Origin: Bacillota bacterium
GTDB taxonomy: Bacteria; Bacillota; Clostridia; Acetivibrionales; DTU013
Length of the DNA stretch: 27,820 nt
Assembly: GCA_023433505.1 (NCBI GenBank)
Contig: JAEZCO010000040.1
Location: 1-27,820 of the forward strand
Direction of reading: 5' to 3'
In this document: positions 16,666-21,275 of the stretch, one piece after another
How positions within the stretch are numbered: the stretch's first letter is position 1
Layout of the letters: every line of letters starts with the position of its first letter
Made by a program: the position numbers and the translations under genes
The notes under the pieces: generated by a model
Databases searched by the model: none
What the model was told of the DNA's origin: nothing
The model's input: only the letters and a program-made list of their open reading frames with translations

Positions 16666-16699
16666 ATTATACTATATAGTATTTCCTCCAAGATATCAA
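16666..16699 (-). promoter_or_regulatory. Candidate znuA promoter
   Basis: On the minus strand TTGATA (16694-16699) and TATAGT (16671-16676) are spaced by 17 bases, with a perfect TATAAT at 16666-16671 as an alternative, offset -10. Initiation would fall at about 16664 or slightly downstream, at the edge of the palindrome. Confidence 0.5.
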
Positions 16700-16776
16700 G
16701 ATAAACATTATTTTTCTCCTCCTTTCTAATCGTTCTTATGGGAAAGTCTACTCTTACACTTACCGTCCGCCATAAA

Positions 16777-16823
16777 AAAACAGAAGGGTCTGCCGCTTTT
16801 AGGCAAGCATTCCCTTCTGTTTT
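16777..16823 (-). terminator. Intrinsic terminator of cbiMN
   Basis: The arms AAAACAGAAGGG and CCCTTCTGTTTT form a 12-bp stem around a loop that can fold a second small stem (TGCC/GGCA). On the minus strand a further T-run follows, separating cbiMN from the zinc operon. The A/T flanks make it usable in both directions. Confidence 0.85.
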
Positions 16824-16830
16824 GACTTGC

Positions 16831-16862
16831 TTCAACGGATATATGAGTATATTCCGTTGAAA
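16831..16862. repeat. Inverted repeat between cbiN and its terminator
   Basis: TTCAACGGA and TCCGTTGAA plus inner TATA pairs flank a short loop, next to the terminator at 16777-16823. It has no T-run of its own. The remaining 16863-16944 shows no gene. Confidence 0.45.
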
Positions 16863-16944
16863 GACAAGCTTTCAGCAGCAATCATAATGAATTTCACTTA
16901 CTGATGCTGCTCCGGCATATGCACCATATTGATCCGGAAAAGCA

Positions 16945-17268
16945 TTAAGCCTGTGGATCTTCTTTCTTTTTACGTCCTATCAAATAGCCCAGTCCATATC
17001 CAATGACACCGGCGCCGATAGCAGCCTGCAGCGCAAAAAGCAAGCTTTCGATCTCTCCGCTTTTCGGCTCCATCAAAGGTGAAAACCAGGGCTTGTAGTC
17101 CCCATTTATTTCAGTAATCGCTTCTTCGGCCTTTCCGTCAGAGCCTCCAAACTCACCGTCTTTTGCGACGAACAAAGGAATAACTGCCAGAAGGATAACA
17201 ATCAGAATCATCAATAAATTTATCTTCAAGCTATTTTTCTTAGGTTTTACCACGCTCTCAGCCTGCAT
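16945..17268 (-). CDS. cbiN: Cobalt transport protein CbiN
   Basis: CbiN is the small partner of CbiM that enables cobalt capture by the ECF-type cobalt importer. This 107-residue protein has two spans (about residues 17-35 and 80-98) flanking an extracytoplasmic segment ending ...DYKPWFSPLMEPKSGEIESLLF, the hallmark of CbiN. The start ATG 17268 overlaps the end of cbiM by 11 bases and has GGGAGG eight bases upstream. No cbiQ or cbiO follows; transcription ends at the terminator at 16777-16823. Confidence 0.92.
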   Translation of the reverse strand: MQAESVVKPKKNSLKINLLMILIVILLAVIPLFVAKDGEFGGSDGKAEEAITEINGDYKPWFSPLMEPKSGEIESLLFALQAAIGAGVIGYGLGYLIGRKKKEDPQA

Positions 17269-18013
17269 GTCCGATACCTCCCTTCGAAAATATCTTCAAG
17301 CTTTTTATTTCATCTTTTCCATATGCGGTAATTGCATTGAATATAAGGACCGTAAGTATACCTTCACTGATTGCAAGCGGTAACTGTGTCACGGCAAAAA
17401 TACCCACAAACTTTGAAAGTGAGGCGGCAAAACCGCCAACCTCCGATGGGAATGCAAGTGCAAGCTGTATAGATGTTATCACGTAGGTCAAAAGATCGCC
17501 CAGTGTGGCAGCCAGGAATACTGCAAGCCATTGTGGCCCCTTTGCTTTTCTCACAAGCTTGAAGGTTGCAAACGCGATCAGAGGCCCTACCACTGCCATA
17601 GAAAATGTATTTGCTCCAAGGGTTGTCAGTCCGCCATGTGCCAAAAGCAAAGCTTGAAAAAGGAGTACAATCAGTCCGAGGATCGCCGTGGCTGTTGGCC
17701 CGAAAAGGATCGCGCCAAGTCCTACGCCGGTCGGATGCGAACAGCTTCCTGTAACGGAAGGGATCTTCAGGGAGGAAAGCACAAAGGCAAAGGCTCCTGA
17801 CATGGCCAGGATTATTTTCAAGCGAGGATTTTCTCTTATGGTTTTATTGATTGAAAAAAAGCCCATGACTATAAAGGGAATACAAAGCACTCCCCAGGAT
17901 ATGCACCAAACCGGTGGAAGAAAGCCTTCCATGATATGCATGGCAGAAGCAGCCTGCGGTAATAAAACAATCATTAGTAAAATTCCCAGGGCAAGTTGAT
18001 ATTTTTTCGGCAT
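17258..18013 (-). CDS. cbiM: Cobalt transport protein CbiM (S component)
   Basis: CbiM is the substrate-specific membrane subunit for Co2+ uptake. This 251-residue protein has a cleavable signal peptide ending QAASA, so the mature chain begins MHIMEGFLPP; that N-terminal Met-His-x-x-Glu segment coordinates cobalt in the family. Further marks are GSCSHPTGVGLGAILFGP and the LLLAHGGLTTLGANTFSM helix. The start ATG 18013 has GAGGTG upstream. Expression is under a cobalamin riboswitch and terminator, so cobalt import should fall when B12 is plentiful. The energising T and A subunits are not in this operon. Nickel-type CbiM relatives exist, but the riboswitch favours cobalt. Confidence 0.94.
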   Translation of the reverse strand: MPKKYQLALGILLMIVLLPQAASAMHIMEGFLPPVWCISWGVLCIPFIVMGFFSINKTIRENPRLKIILAMSGAFAFVLSSLKIPSVTGSCSHPTGVGLGAILFGPTATAILGLIVLLFQALLLAHGGLTTLGANTFSMAVVGPLIAFATFKLVRKAKGPQWLAVFLAATLGDLLTYVITSIQLALAFPSEVGGFAASLSKFVGIFAVTQLPLAISEGILTVLIFNAITAYGKDEIKSLKIFSKGGIGHAG

Positions 18014-18080
18014 ACTAAAAACACCTCATCTTCTTATTTTTTTTGCAGCTTTAGGCATTGCCGGAGCAATCCCGTAAAAC

Positions 18081-18111
18081 AAAAAAGCTTCCCGACAAAT
18101 GTCAGAAAGCT
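18081..18111 (-). terminator. Riboswitch-controlled terminator before cbiM
   Basis: On the minus strand AGCTTTCTGAC and GTCGGGAAGCT pair over 11 positions, with wobbles and an ATTT loop, followed by six T. It lies between the cobalamin riboswitch and cbiM, as expected for control by premature termination. Confidence 0.8.
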
Positions 18112-18182
18112 AACCGAATCCACTCAAATACATCAAATGCATCCGCATCACCCTCCATCTCTCGTAGAGTTACTAGTGCGAC

Positions 18183-18354
18183 AAAACAGGCAGGTCTTCT
18201 GGCTTAAGCGTCGACACTCCTCCTGCCTTCCCGGTTTCCCAGTGGCATTGTTGAAGGAGCTCTTCTTTTACAGCGGCGGGACCGCGTGGGATTCAAACCC
18301 ACTTCCCTTTTCACCGGCCTTAACCCCTGCTGGGATAAGGCCGACACCTGTTTT
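18183..18354 (-). ncRNA. Cobalamin riboswitch of cbiMN
   Basis: The minus-strand RNA shows the conserved B12-riboswitch core in order. The P1 pairing is AAAACAGG (18347-18354) with CCTGTTTT (18183-18190). The core includes a GTGGGTTTGAATCCCAC hairpin, GCGGTCCCGCCGCTGTAA, the GCCACTGGG block, CCGGGAAGGC, and a closing AGCCAGAAGACCTGCC. Binding of a cobalamin should favour the terminator at 18081-18111 and turn off cobalt import. A different structured element (18366-18562) lies directly upstream in the same transcript. Confidence 0.95.
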
Positions 18355-18365
18355 AACAATATTTA

Positions 18366-18562
18366 GTTATAACGGCCTACTTCAAAATTAATTTTCGTTT
18401 GTAGGAAAAATTAATTTTAAAGTGAAGTTTCAACAAGACTGGTCGCAAGCTAAAGCTTGCTGCTCGTCCATGCAACCTGGGCGGGACATATGCTCACCGC
18501 CTAACACCAGTTTGGTATCCTCCACCTACAGAGGTGGGGGACATTTTGGGTGCCCCGTTATA
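18366..18562 (-). ncRNA. Unidentified structured RNA element, copy A
   Basis: A ~195-base element homologous to the two tandem copies at 27577-27820. On the minus-strand RNA I can fold the following, 5' to 3': CCUC-loop-GAGG with loop UGUAGGUG; ACCA/UGGU; GGCGG/CCGCC with loop beginning UGAGCAUAU; an A-specific GCAAGC/GCUUGC hairpin; a conserved GUUGAAACU; a long AU stem capped by UACAAAC; and a conserved 3' UAGGCCGUUAUAAC. Loops and joining segments are conserved with the other copies while the stems covary. It begins about where the promoter at 18568-18596 would initiate and ends 11 bases before the cobalamin riboswitch P1. I do not recognise the family. Confidence 0.7.
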
Positions 18563-18567
18563 TATAA

Positions 18568-18596
18568 AGACTAATAGAATTTCATATGCTTGTCAA
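18568..18596 (-). promoter_or_regulatory. Candidate promoter of the cbiMN leader
   Basis: A perfect TTGACA (18591-18596) lies 17 bases from TAGTCT (18568-18573) on the minus strand. The predicted start, about 18561, coincides with the 5' edge of structured element copy A. The -10 is weak. The stretch from here to the vWA stop at 18698 holds nothing else I can identify. Confidence 0.5.
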
Positions 18597-18697
18597 TGTA
18601 CTTTTATGTTTTTTATATCAATTATCCGTTATGGTCTTATCCTCGCATGAAAGCCGAGGAATTTAACGAACCCGGCTCTCACGAAGTCTGCATATTA

Positions 18698-20059
18698 CTA
18701 CAGAATGGAATGAATGACCAGCTCCAACTGATCAATGTTGGAACATTGGAAAGCACCTGTGCACCTGTCCACATAGGCGGGCATGACACAGTCCTCCTTA
18801 TCCCAGCCATCTTTGTCCATAGGGTTCAGCCAGTATAGGGCGGAAGCTTTTTTCCTGATATCGTCCAAAACTTCGCGGCCGTCGGTTTTGTTCCAATTGT
18901 TTCTGGCATCTCCCAGTACAATCACCGTCGTGTTGCTGTTCAACTGGTTGAGATGGCTGGAGGCAAACTGGTACAATACATTTCCATAATGGGAATAGCC
19001 CGTCAGGTTGTATCCTTTGAGATCTCCCACGGTAGAAAGCGTCCGGTTCCAGTCGGCTCCTTTAAGAAAACCGGTCACTTCCACGAGTTTGTCCACAAAA
19101 ATAAAGGACCGTATATCGGCATAGCGCTTCTGAAAGGTATAGACCAGAAGGAGCATAAAATAGCTGAAGGTTTTTACAGAATTGGACAAATCGCATAAAA
19201 GCCATAAATCCGGTTTAACAGGCTTTTTATCTCTTTTCATCAAGTACAGAGGCACTCCCCCGGTAGAACGGGAATGTGCAAGCGTCCTGCGCAGGTCGAG
19301 CTGTCCTTTTTGCGCAGGCCTTCTGCGCCTCCCTCTTTTCACAGCCAGCTTTTTCGCAAGCTTTTCCACTTCCACAGCCATTAGCGGCAGCATACTCTCC
19401 CCTGCCTTGCTGAACGCTACCCGCCTGGGGTTGTATTTTTGCAGCACACGAATCAGACACTCTTCTCCGTAAGCTTGCACCGCCAGCTTTTCAAGTTCCT
19501 TTTCCAGCAATTTCTGCCAGTACGCAAGGGCATCGGCGGCGGCCGCATATTCGTCCCGTGACAGCCGTCCTGTCCTGAAAGCTGTCATTAGCCTGTTGGA
19601 TGCTTCGTACCAGCCGCTTTCTCTTTTTACCACGCCAAGGACATCTTCGCCAAGGGCTTCTGCAGGAGGAATATCATAAAGTTGGGTAAGAGGGATCAAC
19701 TGTCCAAGCTGTTCAATATCCCCCTTAAAAACCGCATCGGTCAAAATGTCTACTGGCGCACCTTTGCCGGCCCGTCCAATTCCCGTGCCCATAGCAGAGG
19801 AGACCGGCGCGGAAATGCCGCTTCCATGGTCTGCCCATGAACCGCCGTTTATTTCAAAATACAGCTCAAGGAGCCTTTCGATATATTCTTCTCCCCATTG
19901 GGTTTTGACAAGGCATGCATTTACAATGGTCCGGAAGCTGTAGCTATCGACAGGGGCCTGGAGCTCCAGTGCCCTTATACAGTCCAGGATTTCAGACGTG
20001 CTTGTCGGAATACCGGTTTTTCGAAGGATGACCGCCAGGTCATGGACGATGTATTCCAT
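18698..20059 (-). CDS. CoxE-like von Willebrand factor A domain protein
   Basis: A 453-residue soluble protein with a C-terminal vWA domain. The MIDAS metal site is visible as DLSNS (in LLCDLSNSVKTF), followed by the NLTGYSHYG loop and VLGDARNNW. The N-terminal half is helical, and a basic RGRRRRPAQKG patch precedes the vWA domain. CoxE-type proteins work with MoxR AAA+ ATPases as chaperones for metal or cofactor insertion. The start is ATG 20059, overlapping the MoxR gene by 20 bases, because AAAGGA lies eight bases before it; the longer frame would overlap by 62. No CO dehydrogenase genes are present, so the client is unknown. Confidence 0.85.
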   Translation of the reverse strand: MEYIVHDLAVILRKTGIPTSTSEILDCIRALELQAPVDSYSFRTIVNACLVKTQWGEEYIERLLELYFEINGGSWADHGSGISAPVSSAMGTGIGRAGKGAPVDILTDAVFKGDIEQLGQLIPLTQLYDIPPAEALGEDVLGVVKRESGWYEASNRLMTAFRTGRLSRDEYAAAADALAYWQKLLEKELEKLAVQAYGEECLIRVLQKYNPRRVAFSKAGESMLPLMAVEVEKLAKKLAVKRGRRRRPAQKGQLDLRRTLAHSRSTGGVPLYLMKRDKKPVKPDLWLLCDLSNSVKTFSYFMLLLVYTFQKRYADIRSFIFVDKLVEVTGFLKGADWNRTLSTVGDLKGYNLTGYSHYGNVLYQFASSHLNQLNSNTTVIVLGDARNNWNKTDGREVLDDIRKKASALYWLNPMDKDGWDKEDCVMPAYVDRCTGAFQCSNIDQLELVIHSIL

Positions 20060-20936
20060 AAGGCAGATCCTTTCGGTATAGCTTTTCCAGAACCGTGTCA
20101 CAGTCCTCGCGATATTTGAGAAGTACGCTCAGGGTGTCGGTGACAATACTGTCGTCCAGTTTCTCTACCCCCATGTACGCCAGCGTATTGACCCAATCAA
20201 TGACTTCACTGACGCTGGGGCGCTTCCTTAGCTTTTCAAGCCGGAGCTGCCGGATGAAGGCCACCACTGCTTTTCCCAATTCTTCCTTCAGTCCGGGCTG
20301 ATGGAGCCTCAGGATATCCAATTCCTTTTTTTCATCCGGATAATCCAGGTAAAGGTAAAGGCATCTTCTTCTCAGCGCGTGGCTGAGTTCACGGCTATTG
20401 TTGCTGGTGAGGATGACAGATGGGATGCTGCTGGCTTTAAGGGTTCCCATCTCGGGAATGGTAACCTGCCAGTCGGACAGCATTTCCAGGAGGAAGCTTT
20501 CAAATTCCTGGTCGCTTTTATCAACTTCGTCAATGAGCAGCACCGAAGGCTTGTCGCTGCGGATGGATTTCAGCAGGGGCCTCTCCAGAAGGAATTCTCC
20601 CGTAAATATATCCTTTTGTGCTTTTGCACGGCTGTTTTCGTCCGGATTCGAAGACTGTATATAGAGCAGTTGCTTCTGATAATTCCATTCATAAAGCGCT
20701 TTGCCTTCATCGATTCCCTCATAACACTGGAGGCGGATCAGGCTCCGTTCAAGCACCCGGCTCCAGGCTTTTGCAAGCTCTGTTTTCCCTGCCCCTGCCG
20801 GGCCTTCAATCAACACAGGCTTGCTCAGCACCGAAGATAGCTGCAAAACAAGGGCAGTCCTGTCGTCCGCTATATAACCGTGGGCCCTCATCTCTTGCTG
20901 TAAATCTCCCGCACTGCTAAAAGTGGTATGTTCCAT
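20040..20936 (-). CDS. MoxR-family AAA+ ATPase
   Basis: A 298-residue AAA+ ATPase. Features are Walker A GPAGAGKTEL, Walker B SVLLIDEVDKSD, sensor 1 VILTSNN, the arginine-finger region SHALRRRCLYL, and a helical lid. MoxR proteins pair with vWA partners to remodel or activate metalloenzymes; here the partner gene follows with a 20-base overlap. The start ATG 20936 has AGGAG nine bases upstream. The pair resembles CoxD-CoxE and, more distantly, the AAA+/vWA subunits of Mg and Co chelatases, but no large chelatase subunit is in view. Its location between two cobalt/corrinoid-type operons is suggestive only. Confidence 0.88.
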   Translation of the reverse strand: MEHTTFSSAGDLQQEMRAHGYIADDRTALVLQLSSVLSKPVLIEGPAGAGKTELAKAWSRVLERSLIRLQCYEGIDEGKALYEWNYQKQLLYIQSSNPDENSRAKAQKDIFTGEFLLERPLLKSIRSDKPSVLLIDEVDKSDQEFESFLLEMLSDWQVTIPEMGTLKASSIPSVILTSNNSRELSHALRRRCLYLYLDYPDEKKELDILRLHQPGLKEELGKAVVAFIRQLRLEKLRKRPSVSEVIDWVNTLAYMGVEKLDDSIVTDTLSVLLKYREDCDTVLEKLYRKDLPYGIHRP

Positions 20937-20988
20937 GATACTTTTCTCCTGTAAAATGCACTCCGTTTTTAAAGTCCTATGTGGATCA

Positions 20989-21017
20989 ATTATATACCGA
21001 AGAGGGCAAGTAAACCA
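20989..21017 (-). promoter_or_regulatory. Possible promoter of the moxR-vWA pair
   Basis: A perfect TATAAT (20989-20994, minus strand) lies about 50 bases before the MoxR start, but the -35 candidate TGGTTT 17 bases upstream is poor. It separates the pair from the ECF operon and toxin locus upstream. Confidence 0.3.
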
Positions 21018-21085
21018 GTCATTTTATTTCCCTTCAACTCAATTTTGCTGCGGCCCCTGAAAGCCGTAGGACTATAAAATCCAGG

Positions 21086-21113
21086 TTTACTTTTAAAGGA
21101 TTTATGGTATAAT
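21086..21113 (+). promoter_or_regulatory. Promoter of the antisense antitoxin RNA
   Basis: TTTACT (21086-21091) and a perfect TATAAT (21108-21113) are 16 bases apart, and TGG before the hexamer makes an extended -10. It points away from the MoxR gene and toward the small toxin gene, with no protein frame behind it. Confidence 0.7.
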
Positions 21114-21119
21114 AAAGGT

Positions 21120-21201
21120 AATTGGTACCGCAAGATGCGGTTGCCACAGCGAGTTAATTAGAATAATCACTCTACTGAGCGGGCAGGGTGATTATTTTTT
21201 T
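21120..21201 (+). ncRNA. RatA-like antisense RNA, antitoxin of the type I pair
   Basis: A predicted ~80-base transcript on the plus strand, bounded by the promoter at 21086-21113 and an intrinsic terminator (AATAATCAC at 21162-21170 pairing with GTGATTATT at 21188-21196, then a T-run). It contains a clean ACCGCA-AGA-TGCGGT hairpin. It converges on and is complementary to the 3' end and 3' untranslated region of the 27-residue toxin gene, the arrangement of TxpA/RatA type I systems. No protein frame with a start site lies in it. Confidence 0.7.
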
Positions 21202-21275
21202 CTCCTGAAGCTCAGGATAGCCACAACGAGCATACCAAAAGCTATCATCAATGACAATGCCTGATATGTATTCAT
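21192..21275 (-). CDS. Small holin-like type I toxin (TxpA/Fst-like)
   Basis: A 27-residue peptide reading MNTYQALSLMIAFGMLVVAI followed by LSFRRKK: a single membrane span with a basic tail. The YQALSLMIAFG opening is the hallmark of Firmicutes putative holin-like toxins, in which an excess of the peptide damages the membrane. Translation would start at the ATG immediately after the EcfA-A-S stop codon (TGA-ATG), without a strong Shine-Dalgarno sequence, so either coupling or poor translation is likely. A convergent antisense RNA (21120-21201) covers the 3' end of its message. The family recognition is confident; activity is inferred. Confidence 0.8.
   Translation of the reverse strand: MNTYQALSLMIAFGMLVVAILSFRRKK

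Noticed and set aside
16667..16708. A 13-codon frame on the minus strand (MFILISWRKYYIV) with a strong AGGAGG upstream of znuA, considered as a leader peptide.
   Set aside because: It overlaps the predicted znuA -35/-10 elements, so it would not be transcribed from that promoter, and it resembles no known leader or peptide.
17996..18391. A 131-codon open frame on the plus strand across the cbiM leader.
   Set aside because: It is the reverse complement of the riboswitch and terminator region, has no ribosome-binding site and no family resemblance.
18366..18562. Considered whether the element is an IS200/IS605-type end with a guide RNA, or a MITE.
   Set aside because: Not excluded, but no transposase or TnpB frame is nearby, and the operon-linked orientation, promoter at the 5' edge and stem covariation fit a leader RNA better. 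Kept as an alternative in the finding.
21120..21201. Considered whether this plus-strand RNA is a riboswitch of a downstream plus-strand gene.
   Set aside because: It ends in an intrinsic terminator and no plus-strand gene follows; the complementarity to the small toxin message explains it better.
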